The notes below the pieces were generated by a model. The model was not told the DNA's origin and searched no databases. It saw only the letters and a program-made list of their open reading frames with translations. Below are positions 25,953 to 34,894 of a DNA stretch of 64,000 nucleotides, piece after piece; the stretch's first letter is position 1; every line of letters starts with the position of its first letter. Source of the DNA: an uncultured Lachnospiraceae bacterium. Its GTDB lineage: Bacteria > Bacillota > Clostridia > Lachnospirales > Lachnospiraceae. The stretch spans positions 1-64,000 of the forward strand of contig CAMFDJ010000016.1 in NCBI GenBank assembly GCA_945949085.1. The letters run 5' to 3'. The position numbers and the translations under genes are program-made.

Positions 25953-27143
25953 ATGGAAAAAAGATTATTTACTTCTGAATCAGTGACAGAGGGACATCCC
26001 GACAAGGTCTGCGATGCGATTTCCGATGCCATCCTGGATGCGTGCATGGAGGTTGATCCGATGAGCCGCGTGGCATGTGAGACGGCATGCTGTACGGGAT
26101 TTGTACTGGTGACAGGCGAGATTACGACAAAGGCGCATCTTGATATCAGCAGGATCGTGCGACAGACGGTGGATGAGATCGGTTATAACCGCGGCAAGAT
26201 CGGCTTTGATGCAGATACCTGTGCTGTCATGGTTGCACTCGACCAGCAGTCAGCAGACATTGCCATGGGCGTGGACAAGGCCTTAGAGGCAAAAGAAAAT
26301 AAAATGTCAGATGAGGAGCTCGAAGCCATCGGCGCGGGTGACCAGGGAATGATGTTCGGCTATGCGACGAATGAGACAGAGGAGCTGATGCCTTATCCGA
26401 TCAGTCTGGCACACAAACTGGCGCGTAAGTTAGCGCAGGTGCGCAAGGACGGTACCCTTCCTTATCTTCGTCCGGACGGCAAGAGCCAGGTTTCCGTAGA
26501 ATATGATGAAAACGGCAAGCCGGTACGCCTGGAGGCTGTTGTGCTCTCTACCCAGCATGATCCGGATGTGACGCAGGAGCAGATTCACGAGGATATTAAG
26601 AAATATGTTTTCGCGCCGGTTCTTCCGAAAGAACTGGTGGATGAAAACACCAAATATTTCATCAATCCGACAGGTCGTTTTGTCATCGGCGGACCGCATG
26701 GTGACGCAGGACTGACAGGTCGTAAGATCATCGTGGATACGTATGGCGGTTATGCGCGTCACGGCGGTGGTGCATTCTCCGGCAAGGATTGCACCAAGGT
26801 GGACAGAAGCGCAGCTTATGCGGCAAGATATGCGGCAAAAAATGTGGTGGCTGCAGGTCTTGCGGACAAGTGTGAGATTCAGCTTTCCTATGCCATCGGC
26901 GTGGCACAGCCGACTTCTGTCATGATCGATACCTTTGGAACAGGCAAGGTATCTGATGAAAAGCTGACTCAGATTGTAAGGGAGACCTTTGATTTCCGCC
27001 CGGCGGGTATCATCAAGATGCTGGATCTGCGTCGTCCGATCTACAAGCAGACGGCTGCTTACGGACATTTCGGACGCGATGACCTTGATTTGCCTTGGGA
27101 AAAGCTTGACAAAGTGGACGAGCTGAAGGCAAAATTAGGCTAA
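25953..27143 (+). CDS. metK: S-adenosylmethionine synthetase
   Basis: A 396-residue methionine adenosyltransferase: ATP plus methionine to SAM. Signature motifs are '[19 protein letters not shown]', '[12 protein letters not shown]' and '[19 protein letters not shown]', which carry the ATP-binding and metal-binding residues. The ATG has an AGAAAGGAG site (25939-25947). Controlled by the SAM-I riboswitch upstream. Length and sequence are those of the standard bacterial enzyme. Confidence 0.98.
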   Translation: MEKRLFTSESVTEGHPDKVCDAISDAILDACMEVDPMSRVACETACCTGFVLVTGEITTKAHLDISRIVRQTVDEIGYNRGKIGFDADTCAVMVALDQQSADIAMGVDKALEAKENKMSDEELEAIGAGDQGMMFGYATNETEELMPYPISLAHKLARKLAQVRKDGTLPYLRPDGKSQVSVEYDENGKPVRLEAVVLSTQHDPDVTQEQIHEDIKKYVFAPVLPKELVDENTKYFINPTGRFVIGGPHGDAGLTGRKIIVDTYGGYARHGGGAFSGKDCTKVDRSAAYAARYAAKNVVAAGLADKCEIQLSYAIGVAQPTSVMIDTFGTGKVSDEKLTQIVRETFDFRPAGIIKMLDLRRPIYKQTAAYGHFGRDDLDLPWEKLDKVDELKAKLG

Positions 27144-27192
27144 AAAAGATAAGTCGTGAATTAGAATTGCATAAAGAAATGAGGTGCCTGCA

Positions 27193-27585
27193 ATGGAAAT
27201 GAAATTGAGTAAACATGATATCTTTCTGATTGCAGGCATTTTGTCTGTGTCAGTGCTTCTGTTTGTCGCAGGCTTTTTCGCCATGCGTGGTGGCGGCGTG
27301 AGCGTGGTTGTCACAGTGGATGGCAAAACGTATGGCACATATGCGCTTGATGAGAATCAGACTGTAACCATTTCGACTTCTTACGGAACGAATATCCTTG
27401 TGATAGAGGATGGATGCGTAAGGATGCAGGAGGCAGATTGCCCGGATCATTACTGCGTGGGGCAGGGCGCGGTCCAAAAGTTGCATCAGACGATCATCTG
27501 TCTGCCGCATAAGCTGGTAGTCGAGGTGACGGGAGAGGGAGCCGGGGAAACAGAAAATCAAATGCCGGATGCAGTGGCATATTAA
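27193..27585 (+). CDS. NusG domain II-containing membrane protein
   Basis: A 130-residue protein with one N-terminal membrane segment ('IFLIAGILSVSVLLFVAGFF') and an extracytoplasmic NusG_II-type domain: 'VVVTVDGKTYGTYALDENQT', 'VRMQEADCPDHYCVGQGAV', 'IICLPHKLVVEV'. The cysteines in CPDHYC and ICLPH are the family's conserved pair. In Clostridia it is often next to a Gx transporter gene, as here, and the two may form one uptake or redox unit; the function is not known. The ATG at 27193 follows GAGGTG. Confidence 0.85.
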   Translation: MEMKLSKHDIFLIAGILSVSVLLFVAGFFAMRGGGVSVVVTVDGKTYGTYALDENQTVTISTSYGTNILVIEDGCVRMQEADCPDHYCVGQGAVQKLHQTIICLPHKLVVEVTGEGAGETENQMPDAVAY

Positions 27586-27656
27586 AATTGAAAGAAAAAA
27601 GAAGAAAATTATCCGTATCTGTGATACAATGGTATCCGGATACGGATTTGTTTTTG

Positions 27657-27778
27657 TAGCGAGGAAGGAAACCAAGCGGCCGCGAAGCGGACATTTGGTT
27701 TCAACCGAGCGTACAACGAGAAAATCGGAGAGCGCGAAGCGCGGATGCTGCGATAACAGCATGATTTTCGAGTGGGTA
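27657..27778 (+). repeat. structured intergenic repeat, copy 2
   Basis: The first 57 bp (27657-27713) match copy 1 (6784-6840) at 55 positions; the long hairpin is kept except for one mismatch in the inner arm. The downstream part has its own sequence but the same layout: an outer GAAAATC/GATTTTC stem enclosing a GCGC-GAA-GCGC hairpin and an ATGCTG...CAGCAT hairpin. It sits just before the ribosome binding site of the Gx transporter gene. Confidence 0.8.
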
Positions 27779-27789
27779 AGAGGGCAAAA

Positions 27790-28293
27790 ATGACTGGGAA
27801 AATTGCAAAAATGGGAGTGCTGGCAGCGCTTGCCATGATTTTTAGCTATATAGAGTCACTATTTCCGCTACATTTGGGAATTCCGGGCATCAAGGCGGGA
27901 TTTGCCAACATTGTAGTGGTGACGGCACTGTACCTCCTAGGTGAGCGGGAGGCTTTTTTTATCTCGCTTGTTCGTATTTTACTGATGGGCTTTTTATTCG
28001 GAAACGGGATGTCGCTTTGGTATAGTCTGGCAGGCGGACTTGTAAGCTTTGCCGGTATGGTCTTTTTGAAACGGCAAAAGAAATACAGTGTGATTGGCGT
28101 GAGCGCTTTTGGCGGGGCACTTCACAATGCGGGGCAGATTCTGATTGCTGCATTTGTGGTGCAGAGCATGAGTATTCTTTTTTACCTTGCGGCGCTTCTT
28201 GTCGCAGGTGTTGTTTTGGGAAGCGTGATGGGACTATTCTGCGCACAGATCATTCCGAACCTGAAAAAAATGTCGCAAGCGGAGCCTTTATAA
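27790..28293 (+). CDS. Gx transporter family protein (heptaprenyl diphosphate synthase component I-like)
   Basis: A 167-residue membrane protein with about five hydrophobic segments. 'PGIKAGFANIVVVTALYLLG' and 'LVRILLMGFLFGN' are typical of this ECF-S-like family, often annotated as heptaprenyl diphosphate synthase component I. Start: ATG at 27790 behind AGAGGG, rather than the GTG at 27772. It directly follows the NusG domain II gene apart from the structured repeat. Substrate unknown. Confidence 0.87.
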   Translation: MTGKIAKMGVLAALAMIFSYIESLFPLHLGIPGIKAGFANIVVVTALYLLGEREAFFISLVRILLMGFLFGNGMSLWYSLAGGLVSFAGMVFLKRQKKYSVIGVSAFGGALHNAGQILIAAFVVQSMSILFYLAALLVAGVVLGSVMGLFCAQIIPNLKKMSQAEPL

Positions 28294-28333
28294 AGCAGAA
28301 AATCGCATCCGCAAGGAACAGAATGAAATAGAT

Positions 28334-28375
28334 AGTACCGAATGAACAGTACTGAATGAACAGTATCGAATAAAC
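28334..28375 (+). repeat. three tandem 14-bp repeats upstream of dnaE
   Basis: Units AGTACCGAATGAAC, AGTACTGAATGAAC and AGTATCGAATAAAC abut each other at 28334-28375, 31 bp before the dnaE start. Units 1 and 2 differ at one base. Confidence 0.85.
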
Positions 28376-28405
28376 AGATGGAACTGATCAGAATTGGAGG
28401 ACATT

Positions 28406-31400
28406 ATGGCATTTACACATTTGCACGTGCATACAGAATACAGCCTTCTGGACGGATCCAATAAAATCAAAGAATGCGTAAAGCGTGTCAAGGAGCTGGG
28501 CATGGATTCCTGCGCCATCACAGATCACGGCGTGATGTATGGTGTGATTGACTTTTATCGCGCAGCAAGAGAGGCGGGGATCAATCCAATCCTGGGGTGT
28601 GAGGTATATGTGGCACCGAATTCACGCTTTGACAAGGAGCTGACAGGCGGCGAGGACAGATACCATCACCTGGTTTTGCTCGCCGAGAATAATCAGGGCT
28701 ATGCCAACCTGATGAAGATTGTCAGCAGGGGCTTTACGGAAGGTTACTATTACAAGCCACGTGTCGATTTTGAGATATTGGAGCAGTTCCATGAGGGCAT
28801 TATTGCGCTCTCTGCCTGTCTGGCCGGTGAAGTGCCCCGCTATATTGAAAAAGGGCTGCTCGAGGAGGCAAAGGCATGTGCGAGAAAGTATGAGGCATGC
28901 TTTGGCAAGGGCAATTACTTTCTAGAGCTTCAGGATCACGGAATCCCGATGCAGCAGACGGTCAACAATGCACTGCTCTCCATGAGCAGGGAGCTTGACA
29001 TCCCGCTTGTCGCAACGAACGATGTGCACTATACCTATGCGGAGGATGCGCAGGCGCATGATGTGCTTTTGTGTATCCAGACCGCAAAGCTCCTTACGGA
29101 TGAGGACCGCATGCGCTATGAGGGCGGTCAGTATTACATCAAGAGCGAGGAGGAAATGAAGGCGCTGTTTCCCTATGCGCTGGAGGCGCTGGAAAATACG
29201 CATAAGATTGCACAGCGCTGTCATGTGGAAATTGAATTCGGTGTGACAAAGCTGCCCAGGTTCGAGGTGCCGGATGGATATGATTCGTGGACGTATTTAA
29301 ATAAGCTTTGCTTGGACGGTCTGAAGGAGCGTTTCCCTGAGGATGACGGCTCGCTGAAAGAAAGGCTGGATTATGAGCTTGGCACGATTCGGAAGATGGG
29401 GTATGTCGACTATTTTTTGATTGTGTGGGATTTTATCAACTATGCGAAGGAGCATGGTATTCCGGTGGGACCGGGGCGTGGCTCGGCAGCAGGGGCACTG
29501 GTGTCCTACTGCCTTAAAATCACCAATATCGATCCGATCCGCTATAACCTGCTGTTTGAGCGGTTCTTAAATCCTGAGCGTGTGTCCATGCCCGATATTG
29601 ATATTGATTTTTGCTACGAGCGCAGACAGGAAGTCATCGAGTATGTCAGAAAGAAATACGGGGATGACAAGGTGGTACAGATCGTGACGTTTGGTACGCT
29701 CGGTGCCAAGGGTGTCATCCGCGATGTGGCCAGAGTCATGGATATTCCGTACAGCTTTGCGGATTCCATTTCCAAGATGGTGCCGAACGAGCTGAATATG
29801 ACGCTCGAGAGGGCGCTTGAAATGAACCAGGAGCTGCGCACGCTGTATGATACAAATGAGCAGGTGCATGAGCTGATTGAAATGTGCAAAAAACTGGAGG
29901 GACTTCCGCGCAACAGCTCCATGCATGCGGCGGGTGTCGTGATTTGCCAGAAGCCGGCGGACGAATTTGTCCCCTTGTCAAGGGGCTCTGACGGTTCGAT
30001 CACCACGCAGTTTACCATGACGACGATCGAAGAGCTTGGTCTTTTGAAAATGGACTTTCTGGGACTTCGCACGCTGACGGTCATTCAGGATGCGGTCGAT
30101 CTGGTTGAGGCCGGTCATGGCATAAGGCTGGATATGGACAAGATTGATTATGACGATAAGAAGGTCTATGATTTTATCGGTACCGGCAAGACGGACGGTG
30201 TGTTCCAGCTGGAAAGCGGCGGCATGAAAAACTTCATGAAGGAGCTTAAGCCCCGGAGTCTTGAGGATGTCATCGCCGGTATTTCCCTGTATCGTCCGGG
30301 TCCTATGGACTTTATTCCCAGATACATTGCCGGTAAAAATAATGTAGATTCCATTACCTATGAGACCCCGCTTCTGGAACCGATCCTTGCACCGACCTAC
30401 GGCTGTATCGTCTATCAGGAGCAGGTCATGCAGATTGTGCGGCAGCTGGGTGGCTATACGCTCGGGCGAAGCGACCTGGTGCGCCGCGCGATGAGCAAGA
30501 AAAAACAGGCAGTCATGGAGAAGGAGCGCGCCAACTTTATTTACGGAAATGAGGAGGAAGGCGTGCCGGGCTGTATCAGCAAGGGAATCAGCGAGCAGGT
30601 GGCGAGCCATATCTATGATGAGATGATGGATTTTGCCAAATATGCTTTCAACAAGTCGCATGCGGCGTGCTATGCCGTAGTGGCTTATCAGACGGCATAC
30701 CTGAAATATTATTATCCGGTGGAGTTTATGGCGGCGCTGATGACCAGCGTGATCGACAATTCCACAAAGGTGACGGAATATATTGTCACCTGCCGCAATA
30801 TGGGCATTACGATCCTGCCGCCGGATGTCAATGCCGGGCAGGCGGATTTTTCCGTGCAGGACGGCAAGATCCGGTTTGCGCTGACGGCACTGAAAAGCGT
30901 AGGAAGACCGGTCATACAGGCGATTGTGGACGAGAGACAGAAAAACGGTCCCTATACTTCTCTGAAGAATTTCATCGACAGGACCGTGGACTGCGATGTC
31001 AACAAGCGCGTGATTGAGAACCTGATCAAGGCGGGGGCTTTTGACAGCATTCCGGGCAACCGCAGACAGCTCCTTTCCGTCTACGCGGAAATTCTCGATG
31101 CACAGGTGCGTGATAAAAAAACAGGATTTGCGGGACAGATGAGCCTCTTTGATCTGGTATCGGCAGAAGAGAAGGAAGCGATGGAGCAAAAGCTGCCGGA
31201 TCTGCCGGAGTTCCCCAAGGAGACACTTCTGGCGTTTGAAAAGGAAGTGGTGGGCTTCTATGTCAGCGGACATCCGCTCGAGGAGTACAGCCTGTTCATA
31301 CAGCGACGGACAGCGGTAAAGACCTCCGATTTTTATCTGGATGAGGAGACGGGAACCACGCGGGTAGAGGACGGCAAGGAATATACAATTGCCGGTATTC

Positions 31401-31855
31401 TGACGGATAAAAGGCTGAAATATACAAAGAATAATAAGACAATGGCATTTTTGACGATAGAAGATATGTATGGCAGCCTTGAGGTCATTCTGTTTCCGCG
31501 CGATTATGAGAGAAATATGGAAAAGCTGAATGTGGATGCCAGAGTTTTCGTGAAGGGACGTGCCCAGGTGGAGGATCTAAAGGACGGAAAGCTGATCGGC
31601 TCACAGGTGCTTTTCTTTGAAGAAATGCCGAGGCGTCTGGCTGTTTATTTTGCGGATAAGCAGGAGTATCTGAGCCGCGCGGGAGAACTGGACGCTCTGC
31701 TTGCGGATAGCGAGGGGAAGGATTCCGTGGCGATCGTGCTGCGCGCAGAGCGGGCACAGAAGGTGTTGCCGCCGAACCGGAATGTGGAGATTACAGAGGC
31801 GCTTTTGGAAAAACTTGCCGCAAAGTTTGGACAGGACAATGTGAAAGTTCTGTAA
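28406..31855 (+). CDS. dnaE: DNA polymerase III alpha subunit
   Basis: A 1149-residue C-family replicative polymerase subunit of the DnaE type. In order: PHP domain from residue 1 ('FTHLHVHTEYSLLDGSNKI'), the polymerase palm with 'GPGRGSAAGALVSYCL' and the catalytic acidic triad 'MPDIDIDFCYERR' (about 394-400), the fingers region 'YRPGPMDFIPRYI', 'QEQVMQI'-type motif, helix-hairpin-helix at about 850-910, and an OB fold ('YTIAGILTDKRLKY', about 993-1075). The ATG follows GGAGG (28396-28400). Low-GC Gram-positives also carry PolC; in them DnaE extends primers or replaces it. Confidence 0.97.
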   Translation: MAFTHLHVHTEYSLLDGSNKIKECVKRVKELGMDSCAITDHGVMYGVIDFYRAAREAGINPILGCEVYVAPNSRFDKELTGGEDRYHHLVLLAENNQGYANLMKIVSRGFTEGYYYKPRVDFEILEQFHEGIIALSACLAGEVPRYIEKGLLEEAKACARKYEACFGKGNYFLELQDHGIPMQQTVNNALLSMSRELDIPLVATNDVHYTYAEDAQAHDVLLCIQTAKLLTDEDRMRYEGGQYYIKSEEEMKALFPYALEALENTHKIAQRCHVEIEFGVTKLPRFEVPDGYDSWTYLNKLCLDGLKERFPEDDGSLKERLDYELGTIRKMGYVDYFLIVWDFINYAKEHGIPVGPGRGSAAGALVSYCLKITNIDPIRYNLLFERFLNPERVSMPDIDIDFCYERRQEVIEYVRKKYGDDKVVQIVTFGTLGAKGVIRDVARVMDIPYSFADSISKMVPNELNMTLERALEMNQELRTLYDTNEQVHELIEMCKKLEGLPRNSSMHAAGVVICQKPADEFVPLSRGSDGSITTQFTMTTIEELGLLKMDFLGLRTLTVIQDAVDLVEAGHGIRLDMDKIDYDDKKVYDFIGTGKTDGVFQLESGGMKNFMKELKPRSLEDVIAGISLYRPGPMDFIPRYIAGKNNVDSITYETPLLEPILAPTYGCIVYQEQVMQIVRQLGGYTLGRSDLVRRAMSKKKQAVMEKERANFIYGNEEEGVPGCISKGISEQVASHIYDEMMDFAKYAFNKSHAACYAVVAYQTAYLKYYYPVEFMAALMTSVIDNSTKVTEYIVTCRNMGITILPPDVNAGQADFSVQDGKIRFALTALKSVGRPVIQAIVDERQKNGPYTSLKNFIDRTVDCDVNKRVIENLIKAGAFDSIPGNRRQLLSVYAEILDAQVRDKKTGFAGQMSLFDLVSAEEKEAMEQKLPDLPEFPKETLLAFEKEVVGFYVSGHPLEEYSLFIQRRTAVKTSDFYLDEETGTTRVEDGKEYTIAGILTDKRLKYTKNNKTMAFLTIEDMYGSLEVILFPRDYERNMEKLNVDARVFVKGRAQVEDLKDGKLIGSQVLFFEEMPRRLAVYFADKQEYLSRAGELDALLADSEGKDSVAIVLRAERAQKVLPPNRNVEITEALLEKLAAKFGQDNVKVL

Positions 31856-31872
31856 AAGCTATGGAAAATACA

Positions 31873-31901
31873 TTGCATTTGCGTGAAAAAAAGGCTAAAA
31901 T
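31873..31901 (+). promoter_or_regulatory. sigma-A-type promoter for pfkA
   Basis: TTGCAT (31873-31878), 17-bp spacer, TAAAAT (31896-31901). The transcript would have a leader of about 125 bases. Confidence 0.6.
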
Positions 31902-32032
31902 ACACCTAGCTGGCGGTTTTGCCGTATAAAAGCCGCTTTCCATGAAACATTGAAAAGAAAGGTAAGCCGGTATGGCATGCAGATAGAAAGACAGGTGCGG
32001 GATGCATTCTGCCGGCAGATACGGGAGGATAT

Positions 32033-33007
32033 ATGAAAAAAGAGATCAAAACAATTGGTGTACTGACAAGTGGCGGCGATGCCCCGGGCATGAATGCGGC
32101 AATCCGTGCGGTTGTCCGGAAAGCAATCGGTAACGGTGTAAAGGTAAAAGGAATCAAAAAAGGCTATCAGGGGCTCTTAAATGAGGAAATCATTGATATG
32201 GAGAGGCGCGATGTCTCTGATACGATCCAGAGGGGCGGTACGATTTTGGGAACAGCGAGATGTTCTGAGTTCCGTACAGTCGAAGGACAGAAAAAAGGTG
32301 CTGAGATTTGCCGCAAGCATGGCATTGACGGCATTGTTGTCATTGGCGGAGACGGTTCGTATCGCGGCGCACAGGCGCTCTCCAAACAGGGTATCAATAC
32401 CATCGGACTTCCCGGCACGATCGATCTGGACATTGCATGTACAGATTATACGATAGGCTTTGATACTGCGATCAATACAGCGATGGAGGCCATTGACAAG
32501 GTACGTGATACCTCTTCTTCCCATGAGAGATGCAGTATCATTGAGGTTATGGGACGAAATGCCGGCTATATTGCGTTATGGTGTGGCGTTGCAAACGGCG
32601 CTGAGGATATCCTTCTCCCAGAGAAATACAATTATAACGAGCAGGAGATCATCAACAATATCATTAATAACAGAAAACGCGGCAAGACACATCATCTGAT
32701 CATCAATGCGGAGGGAATCGGTCATTCCACCTCTATGGCAAGAAGGATTGAAGCGGCTACCGGCATTGAGACGAGAGCGACGATACTTGGTTACATGCAG
32801 CGCGGCGGTAATCCGACCTGTAAGGATCGTTTTTATGCTTCCATTATGGGTGCATATGCAGCGGATATACTCTGCGAGGGTAAGACAAATCGTGTCATCG
32901 CTTATAAGAACGGACAGTTTGTGGACTATGATATCGATGAAGCGCTTGCCATGAAAAAGGATATCGACGAATACGAATTTGAAGTCAGCCGTATTCTTTC
33001 CAAATAA
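32033..33007 (+). CDS. pfkA: ATP-dependent 6-phosphofructokinase
   Basis: A 324-residue glycolytic enzyme phosphorylating fructose 6-phosphate. Characteristic motifs: 'GVLTSGGDAPGMNAAIRAVV' at the N-terminus (ATP binding), 'VVIGGDGSYRGA', 'LPGTIDLDIACTDYTIGFDT' with the catalytic aspartate, and 'RATILGYMQRGGNPTCKDR'. The GGDGS motif, with Gly after GGD, points to ATP rather than pyrophosphate use. Has its own promoter and terminator. Confidence 0.97.
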   Translation: MKKEIKTIGVLTSGGDAPGMNAAIRAVVRKAIGNGVKVKGIKKGYQGLLNEEIIDMERRDVSDTIQRGGTILGTARCSEFRTVEGQKKGAEICRKHGIDGIVVIGGDGSYRGAQALSKQGINTIGLPGTIDLDIACTDYTIGFDTAINTAMEAIDKVRDTSSSHERCSIIEVMGRNAGYIALWCGVANGAEDILLPEKYNYNEQEIINNIINNRKRGKTHHLIINAEGIGHSTSMARRIEAATGIETRATILGYMQRGGNPTCKDRFYASIMGAYAADILCEGKTNRVIAYKNGQFVDYDIDEALAMKKDIDEYEFEVSRILSK

Positions 33008-33024
33008 TAACAGATGCAGAAATA

Positions 33025-33062
33025 AAACCTGTTATCCCCTTTCAGGATAACAGGTTTCTTTG
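33025..33062 (+). terminator. strong intrinsic terminator after pfkA
   Basis: A perfect 13-bp stem AAACCTGTTATCC (33025-33037) / GGATAACAGGTTT (33045-33057), followed by CTTT. Confidence 0.8.
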
Positions 33063-33090
33063 TAACGAGGGAGGATGCAAGAGGAACGAA

Positions 33091-33882
33091 ATGATAACAT
33101 CACTTACAAATGCCAAAATCAAAAATGTGATCCAGCTTTTGAATAAATCAAAACAGCGGAGAGCGCAGAATGTCTTTGTGGTGGAGGGCATTCGCATGGC
33201 AGTGGAAGCACCGCGGGATGCGCTTCGCGAGATTTATGTATCGGAAAATTTCTGGAAAAAGAAAGAAAACCAGCAGGTCTTGTCAACCTTTCCAAGAGAA
33301 AGACTCGAGGTGGTCAGTGACGAGGTCTTCCGTAAGATGAGTGATACAGTTACTCCGCAGGGAATTTTGTGTGTGGTAGAACGCATGGAATATGCCCTTT
33401 TGGATCTGCTCGAGCAAAAAGGGGCAAAGCAGGGGACGTATCTTGTGCTTGAGGATATCCAGGATCCGGGAAATCTCGGTACGATGATGCGAACCGGTGA
33501 AGGCGCAGGTATCAGTGGTATCATCATGAGTAAGGGTTGTGTGGATCTCTATAATCCCAAAACAATCCGCTCTACGATGGGCTCCGTCTACAGAGTGCCG
33601 TTCTGCTATGTGGAGGATATGCAAAAGCTGATGAGCGTTTTGAAGGAGCATGAAATCACAACCTATGCGGCGCATCTGTCAGGTACCAAATTTTATGATA
33701 AGGTAAAATATCACGGTGGCACGGCATTTTTAATCGGCAATGAGGGGAATGGTCTTTCGGAGGAATTGACAAATGCGGCGCAGGTGAAGATCAGGATTCC
33801 CATGGAAGGACAGGTGGAGTCGTTAAATGCTGCGATATCCGCAGGCATTTTGATGTATGAGGCATATCGGCAGAAGAGATAG
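33091..33882 (+). CDS. TrmH/SpoU-family RNA 2'-O-methyltransferase
   Basis: A 263-residue SPOUT methyltransferase that adds a methyl group from SAM to a ribose 2'-OH of rRNA or tRNA. The substrate-binding domain is at the N-terminus ('KSKQRRAQNVFVVEGIRMAV'). The catalytic domain has the three SpoU motifs: 'LEDIQDPGNLGTMMRTGEGA', 'FLIGNEGNGLSEE' and 'IPMEGQVESLNAAISAGILM', with the conserved Asn/Arg and the SAM-binding knot. It could be RlmB-like or TsnR-like; the target nucleotide is not decidable. Confidence 0.92.
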   Translation: MITSLTNAKIKNVIQLLNKSKQRRAQNVFVVEGIRMAVEAPRDALREIYVSENFWKKKENQQVLSTFPRERLEVVSDEVFRKMSDTVTPQGILCVVERMEYALLDLLEQKGAKQGTYLVLEDIQDPGNLGTMMRTGEGAGISGIIMSKGCVDLYNPKTIRSTMGSVYRVPFCYVEDMQKLMSVLKEHEITTYAAHLSGTKFYDKVKYHGGTAFLIGNEGNGLSEELTNAAQVKIRIPMEGQVESLNAAISAGILMYEAYRQKR

Positions 33883-33954
33883 ATTAGCCTTTTGACCCCA
33901 ATATCGTTTCAAAGATATTGAAAATATAAGCATGTCAAACAGGAGGAATATAGC

Positions 33955-34749
33955 ATGAAAATCGGATTTATCGGACTTGGTAATATGGCGTCTGCCATGA
34001 TTGGCGGTATTTTAAAAAAGGGTGTGGCAGGGCCGGAGGATATCATCGGCAATGCAAGGAGCGAGGCATCCCGGAAAAAGGCAAAAGACGCCTTCGGAAT
34101 TACCATTATGGGAGATAACTGTGAGGTGGCAGCCGGTGCGGATATCCTGATTCTGGCGGTAAAGCCACAGATGTATCCGGGCGTGATCGCGCAGATCAAA
34201 GACGAGGTGCGGGAGCGTACCGTTGTGGTTTCCATCGCACCGGGGAAGACAATGGCATGGCTTAAGGAGCAGTTTCAAAGGGATGTGAAGCTTGTCAGAT
34301 GTATGCCAAACACACCGGCACTTGTGGGGGAAGGCTGCACCGGAGTCTGCCGGTCTGCTAATGTGACAGAGGAAGAGATGCAAAGTGTTCTGACAATCCT
34401 GGAGAGCTTTGGAAAGGCATTTGCAGTGGAGGAGCATCTGATGGATACGGTTGTCGGAGTCAGTGGAAGTTCTCCGGCATATGTGTTCTTATTTATAGAA
34501 GCAATGGCTGATGCGGCTGTCATGGACGGTATGCCGCGCGCACTGGCATATGAGTTTGCGGCGCAGGCGGTTTTGGGCAGCGCCAAGATGGTACTGGAGA
34601 CGGGCATGCATCCGGGAGCGCTGAAGGATATGGTATGTTCTCCGGCAGGCACAACGATCGAGGCGGTCAGAGTGCTGGAGGAAAAGGGCTTTCGCAGCAG
34701 CGTGATCGAGGCTCAGAAGGCCTGTGTGGACAAGGCGAGAAACATGTAA
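33955..34749 (+). CDS. proC: pyrroline-5-carboxylate reductase
   Basis: A 264-residue enzyme for the last step of proline synthesis, reducing pyrroline-5-carboxylate with NAD(P)H. Rossmann motif 'GFIGLGNMASAMIGGIL' opens the protein; 'VRCMPNTPALVGEG' and the C-terminal family signature 'PGALKDMVCSPAGTTIEAV' close the case. The start follows AGGAGG. Length is standard. Confidence 0.96.
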   Translation: MKIGFIGLGNMASAMIGGILKKGVAGPEDIIGNARSEASRKKAKDAFGITIMGDNCEVAAGADILILAVKPQMYPGVIAQIKDEVRERTVVVSIAPGKTMAWLKEQFQRDVKLVRCMPNTPALVGEGCTGVCRSANVTEEEMQSVLTILESFGKAFAVEEHLMDTVVGVSGSSPAYVFLFIEAMADAAVMDGMPRALAYEFAAQAVLGSAKMVLETGMHPGALKDMVCSPAGTTIEAVRVLEEKGFRSSVIEAQKACVDKARNM

Positions 34750-34761
34750 AAAATGGAAAAG

Positions 34762-34790
34762 TTGACAACTGTAAAGGAATCTGTTATATT
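34762..34790 (+). promoter_or_regulatory. sigma-A-type promoter for the SleB-like hydrolase
   Basis: Consensus TTGACA (34762-34767), 17-bp spacer, TATATT (34785-34790). Confidence 0.75.
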
Positions 34791-34806
34791 ATCCCATGTG
34801 GGTGTA

Positions 34807-34836
34807 ACATTTTTGTAACAAATGAAACAAAAATGT
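34807..34836 (+). promoter_or_regulatory. leader hairpin upstream of the SleB-like gene
   Basis: A perfect 10-bp inverted repeat, ACATTTTTGT (34807-34816) / ACAAAAATGT (34827-34836), in the 5' leader just after the promoter. It may be an operator or an RNA element; no T tract follows. Confidence 0.45.
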
Positions 34837-34894
34837 AATCGCATCTTATAAATTATTTAAGAAATGAACATGTGAGAATGACATGGGAGGTTTT

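Noticed and set aside
25777..25986. Open frame of 69 codons across the SAM riboswitch
   Set aside because: It overlaps the aptamer and the metK start; the RNA structure explains the sequence.
29978..31273. 431-codon reverse frame within dnaE
   Set aside because: Antisense shadow; dnaE motifs run unbroken through this stretch on the forward strand.
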